From Phaseolus vulgaris (taxonomy: Eukaryota; Streptophyta; Magnoliopsida; Fabales; Fabaceae): a DNA stretch of 64,000 nucleotides. The stretch covers positions 46,408,672-46,472,671 of the forward strand of contig NC_023759.2 in NCBI RefSeq assembly GCF_000499845.2, given 5' to 3'. Below are positions 25,042 to 37,554 of this stretch, in pieces (position 1 is the first letter of the stretch; each line of letters starts with the position of its first letter). Under the pieces are notes generated by a model. The model ran no database searches. It saw nothing but the letters and a program-made list of their open reading frames with translations, and was not told the DNA's origin. A program made the translations under genes and the position numbers.

Positions 25042-27174
25042 GACTAAAAAAATATATTAAAAAAAACTATACAAAATCCTGTAATGTTTAACATTCTTAA
25101 GATTAATGATCAATCAACCATCAATCTTTTCACTCTCAACCATGTATTCTATATATTTAAAATCCTTACTCATTCTTTTGTTTAACAAACACAGAATCAT
25201 TAAAGAGAAAACATGTGTGAATAAGAGAGTTGACACAGAATTAAATTTGTTATGTAAGTTTTATTATACTAAAATAAAATATATGAATTTGGCACCGACC
25301 CAATTATTTAACCTTGTGAGTGAAAGAGAGTAAGAATGGGGTCCATAATAAGGTGTGTGTTGAGGGGAGAGTGAAGAGAAGAGAAGAGAAGACATGACAT
25401 GAAATAAAGATAAAGGATAGCCACAGAAGGAGGACAGACCAACAACCACTGATGCTCACTCACTTTTAATTCTACTTCCCAATCAACATGTCCCTATATA
25501 TGCCTCTATGCCTATTATTCAAAACTCAACTATTTTCTACCCCCATTAAATATGCTTCTCTCAACCACAACCATCTCATTTAACTCTACATTTACTTTAA
25601 CAAAACCAGCTCAATTTCAGAGACAACTTAACTTTCTTCCACTTCATCTTCTCTAGTTCCACTTGTTTAACCCGCTAATTCGAGAAGCTAGTCTGTTAGT
25701 CTAACTTTTTTTTTAATTATAACACTTTTAAAAAAATTATTTTTTGAAGTAAAATTGATAATATTTAATATTTTATATACACTTTACTTGCATTACCTTT
25801 TTTATAAATAATTTAGTTAATTAAAATATTATTGATATTTATTTTATTTTATCAAAATTTAAATTTATTTAATTAAAATATTAAAATTTTATTACTTTTT
25901 TTACAATTTTATTATCTAAAAAATAATATTAATAACTACAATAAAGTAAATAAAAAATTAGCAAACCAATCCTACTTTAAAGGGATAAGTTACAAATTTG
26001 TAACTTCAACCCGAATCACTTTAACATTCTAATAACAAGTCAGACCAAAACAAACTGAATTAAACAAATCTCATGATTATGTCATTTTTAAATAAATATT
26101 TATTCAAAAACTATTAAATCAAATCTATCTCAACCTTATAAATATAAAAAAAGTTGTTATATTTGTGCTACACTACACTACTGCTGTCACCGGCGTTATC
26201 AACAAGAGGAGACAGTGTCGTACTAGCCTCCAACAAATATAGCTAAAAGTATTTATGAAGGATGAAAAAATCCAAAATATAATTATAATTTCTCATCTCT
26301 AAAACTGGGCTTTAACATCAATTGTAATTTGCAATAGTTACATGAAAGGCACATAAGAGAGAGAGACTTTAAGACAGTTTATTTCGCTGTATGATTTTAT
26401 ATTAATAGGAATCATATTCTTTTTAGAACATTATACTCCAAGAAATAAATTTAATAATTTTAGGAATAAACTTAAATCTACTTAATTAATTTTTTTTTAA
26501 AATATACTGTACCAAACCAGAAACAATTGTACACGTCAGAGAACATTTCTCCTGATGATAAAATTACTAGAAATTATATTTATTCTCATCTTGGCATTAC
26601 CGGAATGCAAATTAAAAATTTAGTTAAAAACAAACATCTCCAAAGAATTTCAGGTAATTCAAAGAAAAATATTAAGCCAAATTTATTTAAACTAGCAAAA
26701 ACTGAAGAAAACTTTTTCATAAAGTTAACTAGAATAACTTCATTTCTAGAAATCCTAGTCAGATTCGATAGTTTGACAAATAAGTACTGCACAAGTATTT
26801 ACCCAAACACAACCTTGACTTTCAAACCCCGACTAGAAAAGTTTTTGGGCCCTTTTTCAAGCGTATACAAGAAAATTATAAGACAAATTATGCTTAGTTC
26901 TTGCAATATATGTTATCGTCTAAGTTACTCAAACCAAATAATCATAATGTAACAGGGAAATAGTGCCTGTTTTTGACATTAAACAGTCTATTACATAAAT
27001 CTAAGGTCTGACAAATCCTCAGTATTTAAAACTAGGTCGCCAATAGGCAGAAGTCTCAAGTCCAATATCAAACATAAAACCAAATAAGTGTTTTTCATGG
27101 CTAATGTCAATTTTACTAGAAAACTTGGTAGCACTCACCACATCCACAACTTCATCGATTGCAACAATCAGAGT
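25038..27174. other. Intergenic region with an orphan promoter-like segment
   Basis: At 25492-25502 the sequence CCCTATATATG looks like a plant TATA box. It follows a GA-rich patch (25370-25392) and precedes a CT-rich, leader-like stretch to about 25670, but no sizeable open frame follows. The 141-codon plus frame at 26527-26952 has no recognisable domain and lies antisense to the likely 3' end of the SR34-like transcript; I do not call it. The 3'UTR of the SR34-like gene probably occupies about 26950-27174. Confidence 0.35.
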
Positions 27175-30100
27175 TCACCTGCAAGACCAAGCTCAATAAG
27201 ATCCAAAGGAATAAAATTTAAATTGACCAAGTCAAAGAAGCCATAAAATCATCCAGAGAATTCCAAGATACATACCGAGACAAACTCTTGCTCCTGCTTC
27301 TGCTCCTACTCGGACTCCTGCTAGCACTGCGCCTTTTGGGACTTTTATTACGCTGCCAAAGAATACAAATAATTGGACGGGGAAAGATTGCCCAGTGTAC
27401 TAAATTTGTACTTCAAAACGTGTACTTAAACGTTAAAATATTATTTCTAAGGCACTACCCACCCCAACAGTAATAAAAAAAATCTTCAAAGCCCCAAAAT
27501 TCACTATAATAAATGGTTTAAAGTACAAAACCAGGCAAACCGTTCGACTATAATGTTCACACGAAATTAAGTTACACTCACAGCGGGCAATGGAGATCTG
27601 GACCTGGACCGTGATCTGCAAAAGTTCCACAAACAACAGAATTTAAAATCCGCAAGTTCCCTTATCAAATTGATCCAACAGCCTTGATGCCTCTTCCATG
27701 TCAGATAACATATCCAAGGAGGTAAAAACAAACATCACAAAATATAAAAAGACTAACACAGAAGACTAAAAGAAAAGGTAAAGTATATGCATAGAATGAT
27801 GAAAAATGAATAAAATAGACCATTTCAGGGCGACATATTAAGGCACCAATTGTCATGAGAAAAGAAATCTTCCCTACTGCACCACAAAATCCAGAGAATC
27901 CAGATGGTGCATCCTATTGGCTTGGCAAATCTTGAAGCCCACAATTGTAATGAAATTGTCCCTATTGCTCATTGGAGGTGATTTTCAAATCCCAATTGCC
28001 TTTATAAACAATCCAGCTCTATATGGCAATCCATGATCTCCTTGGTCCCCAATCTAGCACCCATGGACATTTACATGCTAAAAGTATTAGAACAGATGAA
28101 CTGTGAAGGTATCCAAAGTCGCCCATTCTAAAAAATATCATACCTCCACAACAAAATGAGTTGCAGACAATTGAACCAAATCCCACCAAGTCCTAAATTC
28201 CAATTTCCAGTATGCTGCATGTTTCCATATCTAAGAGTTAAGAAAATAAAGGAATCTTTACAAAAACAAAAAGGAAACTGAGAACACTCTGACATTGAGG
28301 CAAGTTTCACCAAGTTCCGCACGAACAAAGCAAGATAGGGGAAATTTGACCAAGGGAGGGAATGAAGGGGACAACAGTTTTGTGTCAGGAAAAAAATATT
28401 AAATCCGAAGTTTGTAAGAGAAGAAATAATAAATAATGTATTTACAGGAAGATTCTCTATGACTTTCAATTTTATGAAAGGTGTTAAATCAAACAAGTTG
28501 CAGTCTTTGATGCCTATCAACACAAACAACAGACTGTAAAACAACTGACTTCACCAGGACAAAATCAAAAGGAAATTAATTTTATTCATGCTAGAAATTT
28601 GTTATATGATGCGCATGAATTAAATTTAATAAATTCAACAATTGATCTCTATTTATTTCCTATTCTAATCATTATCAAAAATTCAAAATTCCCTAAGTTA
28701 GCTGTTTGCAGACATTAAAATGCCTCTTCTGGACTTTTCATCTATGCACATTGGTGAAGAAGCTAAGAAACCCTATACACAAGTGGTCAAGTTGTTTCAA
28801 ACACACTGTCCATACATCGAGGTGCCAAATAATTTATGAATAAATACTTTGAAAGATAAGTCGCCAGACAATTAGTATTAGACAAAAAAAAAACTGCACT
28901 TTCAAAACATTTCATACCCTGACAACGAACGGGACCTTGATTTTGAACGAGAACGTACAGGAGCAGGAGATTTTGATGGAGATTTAGCAGGTGAACGCTG
29001 TGAAGATTTACCCTTTGGAGATTTGCTGCATACAGAACAATAAGTTCATTCAGAAAAAGATCAACAGGTTAACAATGAACCTTAAAATAAGGAATGATTT
29101 TTTATTTAAAATAAATATTGCATAGACCTTTGGCTCCTGTCCCGACTGTAACTACGGCTACGGCTGCGGCTGCGGCTATAGCTTCTTCCTCTAGAATGAG
29201 ATGGGCCACGGCTAGGACTTCTAGAGGAATCTCGCCTTGAATCATATTCTCTCACCTATATGGAGGTAAAAGAAAAAAAATGAGCAGAAGTAGCATTCAC
29301 TAAAAAAGTATAATTTACAAAACGTCAAATCCATCCCATACTCGAACATAACCCTTGGAAAATGCATTCCGGAACTCAGAATCATCAAGCTTCTTGATCT
29401 GTATTAAAGCAAAATACCAACAATTAAAGATGGCAATATGCAAAGCTCATGACTGGTTTTCCATGATGTACTTATAAATAAATAAAACCATAGTAAATAA
29501 ATAACTCACGGCATATTTCATATCATCATAATTTGTGTAATCCACAATACCAGTAGTACCTGCAAAAACCAATAATAATTAATACATTAAAGCATCCAGC
29601 AGACAAAATAACCAAAAATAACAAAGAACAAAATCTCCTAGACTCCTCGTAAAGGCTCAAATGCCACCTCTCATAAATAGAACCAAGACAAAAGATGAAG
29701 GGAATACGGATGTGGAAAAAATAAAAGTTTAAAAACTGTTCAAATAACAATACATTAAAACAATCTAGCACAAATATGAACCAGAAACTTCATCCAAGTG
29801 TCACATACCCCTTCCATCATGAAAGACTTGGGAAAAGCAAACATCTCCTGCCTTGCGCATGTGATCCTGCATTTATAAAGAACATTGTTTTGAGACAATA
29901 TCCACAGACACCATGGAAATTAATCCAATAAAACATAATTGAAGAACAATAACTATGTCCAACAGCTCACCTTAAGATCTTGCCAGGATGCTGAAGAGGG
30001 CAATCCAGTAACTAGAACTGCACAAGGTTGAGTGGAAAATTAGAAACAAACCAAGGGTCCTAATAAAACTAATAAAAACAAGGTTATCAATGGCGGATGG

Positions 30101-31619
30101 CCAAGAATCTAATCACATAAGTATGCCATTGCACCCCCCATGGAGGTGCACAGGCAGGGCTTCCCTTCACATATTGCCTATGGTGGAGGGGCTGAAAAAG
30201 TCATATTAGAGCATTATGAAAAGTAATAAATATTCCAACTATATACACACCACGATATTCGGAGCGCCTGGATACCCCACGTCCAGCCCGTCCATTGCTG
30301 TGACTGCTGTGCCGATCTCTTGAGGATGAATGACCACGTCCACCATGGGCAGGCTCCACCTATAAAGATACAGGTTATACAGTGTTGGTGAGGTATTCAT
30401 AGTCATCTTGTTTTTCACCACTTCTGAATGTTTTAGTTATCATATTATTCAAGCATATAATTGAGATAACCAACCCGTAACCGGTGCCCATCAAAATCAT
30501 AGCCATCACGCCCCCGAATTGCATCCTCAGCATCTTGAGCATCTTCAAACTGCAATAATCAGGCCTAAATCAAGATAATGCGTAGAGGGAGAAAAGGAAA
30601 TTTATGACAAACTGAGTGCCTCCAAACTCACCTCTACAAAGGCGTAACCAGGGGGTCTTGGGGGAACCTTTAGATCTATGTGAGTTATGTGTCCATACTA
30701 CAAAATGAAATATTATGCATAAACAACAAGAAAGCTCGCAATTATGAAAGAGTAAAAAAAAAATTCACAAAACATTTATTATATAGTGCATACAATGGAA
30801 AATCATTAATAGCCATATATACACATGAGGAGCACATCCGACATACAATGTCCAAAGAGGACCATGAAAAATTGCATTTTAGTATTTATTGCAATTAGAA
30901 TCCTTTATTACACCATAATTTTGACCCAATTTAATTGTAAGCAATGCTCACTTCCTTCCCTGGTTACTTTAGTCCCTTAAATTCACAAAATCCTCATTGT
31001 AGACCATTCTGACTTGGCAAAAACCATTCACCTTAGTTGTTTTCCACTACATTTGTCATTAAAATCAAAGACAAGTGAATTTAAATTTATAAAAACCTGT
31101 TTGATTGCCCACTATAAAATATGGACATGGATCCATCTAGAGTAAATTGTATTAGCTTTAAGGGTGAATTGAAATGGAAACCTGGCAACACAAGACTAGC
31201 TGATGACACCAGACAAACAACGTCAAGGACCAAAATGATGACTAGCGAAATCTTAGCTTACAATCTTAGGGACTAACATGGGATTCACTCCCCGCCTTAA
31301 CTAACATGAACCAAACAAAATCCTCAAATACCAGAAGAAACCAAAAGTGGAATAGATCCTAGCAAGCTGATGACTTTCAAGCCCAAACACATAAAAACGT
31401 TAATCTTGGTAAATTCCCCCAACACTTCCATACCCAACCCTTATTTATTGATGTCTAAGCCACCTCCATCAGCCTATAGCGAATAACACGTTCCAGATCA
31501 AACTGCAGACCGAGGAATAATTATCAACGCACCTTCAGAAATAAATCTTCAACTTCTCTTTCACGGATATCACCAGGTAGATTCCCAACGTAGACAGTTC
31601 TGCTCGAGCGTCTACTCAT
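27175..31619 (-). CDS. SR34: SR splicing factor, SRSF1 type (SR34/SR30 group)
   Basis: Thirteen coding exons on the minus strand: 31619-31533, 30697-30632, 30549-30475, 30359-30251, 30017-29971, 29866-29809, 29559-29510, 29398-29342, 29255-29128, 29025-28918, 27615-27582, 27352-27276 and 27178-27175. All splice borders are GT/AG and the frame closes at 299 residues, close to Arabidopsis SR34. RRM1 has RNP2 VYVGNL (9-14) and RNP1 GYAFVEFE (46-53). RRM2 carries SWQDLKD (123-129), the hallmark of SRSF1-type proteins. From about residue 190 the chain is rich in RS/SR and SP dipeptides, the substrate of SR-protein kinases. It acts in the nucleus in 5' splice-site choice and alternative splicing. 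The ten-to-eleven intron is long (1.3 kb); in SR30/SR34 genes this region is known for alternative splicing. The last coding exon supplies only the final base of the Arg codon and the stop. Assignment within the SR34/SR30 group is not certain. Confidence 0.93.
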
Positions 31620-32030
31620 TTTTTCTGCCAACAAAACAAAAATCAACAAATAAGCAAATGCACGGTCAAATTAAAATAAACATTTATGCTATTCATCATG
31701 CCCTGGTGCCCAATACCAAACCCGAGTGAAGTCAAAAACCAAAGTTAAGGTAATTGAGCGAGAAATTTAAAATTCTGAAAAGAACAATAACATCACAAAA
31801 AAGGGGGAGAGGATCACCGCAATCGAAATTCGTGTTCGCATGGAAAGAAGTTAGAGTGAATAAGCAATGAAGAGTGCAATTGGCGGAAAGAAACTCACCT
31901 TCGATAAGTGGAGATTGGAATCGGTGGCGTTGCGGTGAAAGGTTGAGAGGTTAGGGTTTTTGATTTTAGTGTTCGAGAGAGGAGAGGGAAATAGGATGAG
32001 AAAAGTTGTGTCATATTATATTACCATCCC
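31620..32030 (-). promoter_or_regulatory. Leader, leader intron and promoter of the SR34-like gene
   Basis: Read on the minus strand, a TATA-like AATATAATATGA lies at 32012-32023. A telo-box-like AAAACCCTAA follows at 31951-31960; this element is common in plant genes for translation and RNA processing. A leader exon ends at about 31899 with a GTGAGT donor, and an intron of about 270 bp ends with CAG a few bases before the ATG at 31619. The transcription start is inferred to be near 31985. Confidence 0.6.
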
Positions 32031-33947
32031 CGCACGCTTCTGGTCGCGCACGTGTGTGATTCTCACACTTTGTTTTCGATATTTATTTATTCCTTTTTTA
32101 TATTATATTGCGTGTTTAAAACCTTTGTAAGATTTTTTTAAATTTTAACTTATCCACAAAATATTTTTATTTTAAATTCGTAGAAAAATTGATTTAAAAA
32201 TTAATTTCATTAATTATAGGGGTGTGCATAATAATCCATTTAAACCAACACTTTTTACAATTGCAATAGACTTGATTAGTTTCTATTGCAATTAAAAAAT
32301 TGAACTATTTTTTAAAAACCTTATGATTTTATATTAAATTATTACACTTTTACAGATACAGCATTATGATTTCATTATAACCATAGATGTTTCTTTTAGT
32401 TTGTCAAAGATGTAATCCACGTGAAAAGATATTTAAGAAAATTGTAATTGGATATACCAATTAGTACAACTTTAAAAATTTCTCATTTCTGAAACTTATT
32501 CTATAAACACCATACATTTTTTTCTAAAATTAATTACTAAACATTCTTTTAAAGTGAAACTTAATATTTTAAATTTAATTTTTTATAAATTTATGTACAT
32601 CACCACATGATTCTCACCTTAATGGAATTTTGGTTTTGGGTGCAACCTATTAAATTAGATTCTTACACAATAGCTCTTTGTTATCCTATATCAGTAAACG
32701 GTAGCTTTGGGTACAATGTAAATTTCATGCATTCTTAATTTTTTAACAATATATTTTAATTATTAAATTGGATTTTTCAATGTATTCATGATATTGATAT
32801 GAATTATTCGATAGTGTTGCGGAAACAATGTTTAAGTCTATTGATAAAACGAGCACAAAAAATGTTATAATTACTTGTAACTTAGTTTATTCTCATTTAA
32901 AATTACTTCATCAAGATTGGAACCCTAAACTATTTAATTAAGAGACCTGCTACTAATTAAATAATCAGAAAAGGCCTAAAAAAGGTTTTGTAGTGTGCTT
33001 TGTTTGCATTCGAGATAAATAAAAAAAAATAAAAATAAAGAAGACAATAATAAGAAAAGGCAAAATAAGGTGAGAGTGAATTTCAAGTAAAAATATGTTG
33101 AATGCATAAATAGAAATTAATAAAGGAAATATTTTGTTTAGTTTGCAGGAGATAGAAAGAAAGATTCTTGAAAAGTTATATTGCTTAAAATGTAAAAAAC
33201 TAAATAATTATTATTTTAGGAAAACAACTACATATATAAATAATAACTTTGTACAATTTACTTCAAATTATATTTTATAATTTTAATAACTTTTTAAAAT
33301 AACTACAGCCATAGCTATTTTTTAAAAAAATTATAATTTTGACAACAATTTTACTGTTTAAACGTCGATTTAGAGAAGTGTAAATAACATTTCCTCAAAT
33401 ACTGTTACTGTCACTAAAACTTGTTAAATATCACAAACTTTAAATAAAAAGTGAAACTACTAAAACTTAAATATTTAAACAATAATAATAATAATAAAGT
33501 TTTAGGAAAAAAATTGAAAAAGTGTTAAAAAAGTGTCTCTAGCATTCCTCTGGTATGTCTGCTTTACACAATTAAAACCAATATACAATTTTACACGCCA
33601 AGATTTAAGTGTTGGATCACTACTATCCACTAATAACGAGGATAAGCGAGCAAGTTCACAAACGGAAAAAATGATTATGTAAGCCAAAATAAAATTTTCA
33701 GCTGTTCGTATTTTCATTTCGTGGATTTCAATCATTAGCCAGCATGTTTGCATTTCAGTCGGCAAACTTATAGTCTAACTTGCAGTCCCAAGTTGGCCAC
33801 TGATTTATTGCACAGGGAAAATGAAGTTCGCAAACTCAACTATAAAATATGGGCTGACAGAACATGCAGGAATACAGATCCAAGCAAATTACAAACGTTT
33901 TAACAAAATAATTGTTCAGAAGCTTAAATTGAAAACCTTGACCGGTG
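32031..33947. other. Intergenic region
   Basis: AT-rich between 32050 and 33500 with no gene recognised. From about 33540 to 33947 the composition is more balanced and this is probably the 3'UTR of the NDUFS5-like gene. The 87-codon minus frame at 33502-33765 has no recognisable domain. Confidence 0.5.
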
Positions 33948-36900
33948 CTAATGATGTTCATTACCAACTCCATCATCCTTGCCTTTCCTGGCAGCAGCCC
34001 TTATTTGGCGCTGCTCCTCCTTGTAAATCCGATTTCGTCGTTGAAACTGCATCAAACGAAAACGTCAGTCATTTATTTGTCTATCAAAGCCAACCGTATT
34101 ACAAGGTTTACACGGAGTGTAGAACAACCTTGTATCTGAAGAAGGATGTTAATTCCCATCAGTTTTAGGGAAAAGTAAAAATTGACAATTCTTTTTAATA
34201 ATATGACATTCTCAGTTGCTTTCAAGATTTTAACTAAAATACCAGGGCATACTACTGTAGCAAAGTAAGTTTCATTGAGAAAAACATTATAGGTGGGAGA
34301 GCAATGTAATCAGGAATTCTTTATGCTTAAAGTGTATTCTATTAATTTTCACACCCTTAGTTTCCCAAACAAGTTATACAACTTTCACACCATATTCTGA
34401 CTCTCATCGGAAGCATTGTCTTCACTGCTCCCAAAGTAATCATTACACGAGTTTTTCTTTTATACAAAAAGATAAAAATATCTATGGGCGTGCTTTTGAT
34501 GCACTGAGGGACAGTATAGACAGAAAAATACAAAAACTTAAGTTACAAACATCACTTTTTGTTCTATTTCCCATTTGGTGGCCGACGCAGACCATAAGCA
34601 AGGGAGATATGGGGATGAAAGGAGAGAAGATAAAGGCTGAAAGGGTTGGGAATTTTTTCTTAGTTTTTGAATAGTATTGTGTGAAACAACACAAGGTTCT
34701 CCCATGGTTTATAGAATACGAAATTTTGAACTTTTGGCCTGTGATGCATCTTTCGTTTTGTCTGTGTCCCATGGCTGCATTAGAAAGCAAATTTGGAACA
34801 AGTATTGCTGTTGTCCAATTCTGAATCTTTTACAGCAATTCAAATTTATCCAAAAGATTGTTCCGGTTTAGGTTTCCTCGATGATTCTAGAGACATATAT
34901 AGAATATTGAATATCCAATTTGTACAACATTTACCCGACCTTTGTAGCTTTGTAGTGGTCAAGTTTGTGACTTACCACCCTAAGATCCGCAGGAAGGCAC
35001 TTTTGATATCTCTGGCCTAATTCGAGTTCTTTAGATTCCCCTTCTTTCAGATTACACAGCCATGTTGTTGGGATGTGATTATAACGGCCAACTTACACAG
35101 GACTCCTAGGGGATGAGCTATAATGGTCGACCCATGACTATAAAGATCATGAATGATTGAACAGTTCAACCGAGGACCTCTTGGGTGATCAGCCTAAAGC
35201 CTCTGAGGGTATAAATTCCTCAATCTTGCTGTTGATCACACAAAGAGACTACATGTAATGAAGAGCTCGTCTGAGAACCTTCTTAGGTGCTCAGCCTAGA
35301 GTTTATGAGGATATACAACCCTACAGCCTTAAGCAATAATAACACAAAGAGGCTACAAGTAATGAAGAGCTCAGCTGAGGGTACAAATATGTATAAAACA
35401 CAGTACCCGATTACTAGATTAAACCATACAAAAATGATAAGCTTCACTACGTTGGGTAAAAGTCTTTAATCAGATAACAAAAACAATAAAAGAACACAAC
35501 TTTATCCACTCTGATTGATTTCTTTAGCCAACATTTTCATTAAAAATATACCACTATGTATTGTGAATATAATGACATAATGGTGATTAATCTGTGTAAT
35601 TCTTCACAAAAGTTTGAAATTCATTAAAGTTTATTTGGATTTAAGTCCCTCAAGCACATGAAAGTTTGTAATTCTTCTAGACATTTTATTAGGATTTTTG
35701 AGTCCCTCAACCACATGAAAGTTTCTAAACTTATAAAGTTATAATTAAACAGAATTATACTATGATAATAACATCAGAAATCTGAAATTACCCACCATAT
35801 TATTGTCAGTCAACCACGGGAGTATACATTCTCTGAGTTGTATCTTGACTATATACAAGGGTCTATGAATAATTTTAAGCTATTCAGTTCAGCCAAATAG
35901 AAAACAATTGATACAGCATTATCCATTGTTAATTAGGTAAACCCACCATATGAGCTACAAAATATAGATAGATAGATAGATCAAATGTGTCGAGAAAGCA
36001 AGAGAAGAAATAAAGTTTAGAACTTAACAGGCCAACTGTCAAATCACAAATATTTAAAGTCCAGTTGTATTCGAAGCACCAAATTCAGTTATGCAACAAA
36101 TATGTTGGTACTCACAACAAAAAGAAACACAAATGAAATCAGAGAATCTCAAGTAATCAGCACAAAATCAGTTATGTTTTCATTATTCATTGGGAACTCC
36201 AAGACAGAAATAGAATATAGATTCAAATTTGATTACAGCAGGGAAAAGGAAAATTAAAGTTATGCAACAAATATTTTGGTACTCACAACAAAAAGAAACA
36301 CAAATGAAATCAGAGAATCTCAAGTAATCAGCACAAAATCAGTTATGTTTTCATTATTCATTGGGAACTCCAAGACAGAAATAGAATGTAGATTAAAAAT
36401 TGATTACAGCAGGGAAAAGGAAAATAACATTTCAAGATTTAAAGAAAACTGAATGTTGAAATTTTCAAAGCCACCAAAAAAGTTCCATATTAACATCAAA
36501 TCAAAACACAACATGAATATGCTAATAGTACAGTATACATAATTTGAATTGGAGCAAGAGGCATAGAATGCAGACATATCACTCCCAGTACCCATATTTT
36601 ACAATCAAAGGTCTCATTTCGGAGAGGTAAAAAACTGGTCACATGGAGAGAATGGATGGAATGAAACTAGCAGTGCATGAAGAAACCATAGATTGCAAGT
36701 CCCTTCACAATATCAATCTTATTCTCACATTGCTCAATTAGTTGATCAATTAAACTGCTACTAGATAACAAGTACAAAAAATAAAAGACAACAACAAAAC
36801 TCTACCTGTCTCCGATGTCAAACTTATTGAATGGATATGTTTTCTCTAACATAAACAAAAGCCTTCACACTTCACTTGCAAGCAACAAATTATAAAGGAC

Positions 36901-37554
36901 AAAAAATAAACAAAAGATCTGAACAGTTTTAGATCAATTACGAGCGCGGAGCTAAATTTTTTTTTTTTTCTATTTTCTATATTAATCGTTGAGGAAAATA
37001 ATATTCCACAACTACAGCAGCTATTAAAAGGTTTTCACAGTAACAGTGCCCAATCTAATCACATACATTTTACCTTGCAATTAAAGAGGGTTTATTCAGT
37101 TATTATAATGAATTACAAGAAAATCCAGCTCCATTTCCATCATATTAGTCACAATTATTAAACGCTACAGTACAATCCATCTCCATTCTCCGGTGTGATT
37201 CAAGCGTTGCAAATTCAATTCTAGGTTAAACAGTTATTCAGCCGTCTCTTCCATTGAACATAGTTTAATTGAATCAACATCGATACAAGATATCAAACAC
37301 AGGAGGAAACCAGAACAAGCGATCTAAGGAAAAGGAAAGGAGATGAGATGAGAAGAGAAGGCGTGCAACGGAAATGAAAAAGAGTGAAGGGTTAGGGAAA
37401 AGACCTCTTTGGAATGGTGGAGGCACTCGAGGTAGTCTTCGCGGAGAAGAGCGCAGTCCTTGGGCTCTCTGCAGCGAGACATGCATTCGCTGAAATCCAT
37501 CCAGAAATCGTAGCATCGACCTTTGTTGCCTGTAATTCCCCACCCCGACGCCAT
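33948..37554 (-). CDS. NDUFS5: Complex I 15 kDa subunit, NDUFS5-like
   Basis: Two exons: 37554-37405 (50 codons) and 34046-33948 (32 codons plus stop), giving 82 residues. The protein starts MASGWGITGNKGRCYDFW and closely resembles the plant 15 kDa NADH:ubiquinone oxidoreductase subunit. It has a twin CX9C motif: C14-C24 and C34-C44, with a further C28. Such proteins are oxidised and trapped in the mitochondrial intermembrane space by the MIA40 pathway, and this one is an accessory subunit of complex I. The second exon is basic (FQRRNRIYKEEQRQIRAAAR) and ends in His-His. The ATG at 37554 matches the family start; an upstream in-frame ATG at 37618 lies on a different frame. The single intron is very long (34047-37404, 3358 bp) and contains tandem duplications. 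Confidence 0.95.
35158..35390. repeat. Degenerate tandem repeat of about 106 bp in the NDUFS5-like intron
   Basis: The word CACAAAGAG followed by CTACA and GTAATGAAGAGCTC occurs at 35239 and 35343-35345, and the intervening text (GATCAGCCTAAAGCCTCTGAGG against GCTCAGCCTAGAGTTTATGAGG) repeats in diverged form. About two copies are seen. It is probably a transposon-derived fragment. Confidence 0.6.
36091..36426. repeat. 171-bp tandem duplication in the NDUFS5-like intron
   Basis: Copies at 36091-36261 and 36262-about 36426, both starting ATGCAACAAATAT and running through CTCAAGTAATCAGCACAAAA and GGGAACTCCAAGACAGAAAT. They differ at only a few positions, so the duplication is fairly recent. Confidence 0.92.

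Noticed and set aside
26527..26952. 141-codon plus-strand frame
   Set aside because: No recognisable motif, Asn/Lys/Ile-rich composition like the AT-rich background, and antisense to the likely 3'UTR of the SR34-like gene.
28128..28544. 138-codon minus-strand frame inside the SR34-like gene
   Set aside because: Lies wholly within the long intron ten and has no recognisable domain; probably chance or an unspliced intron translation.
34482..34790. 102-codon minus-strand frame in the NDUFS5-like intron
   Set aside because: No domain and intronic position; nothing supports a nested gene.
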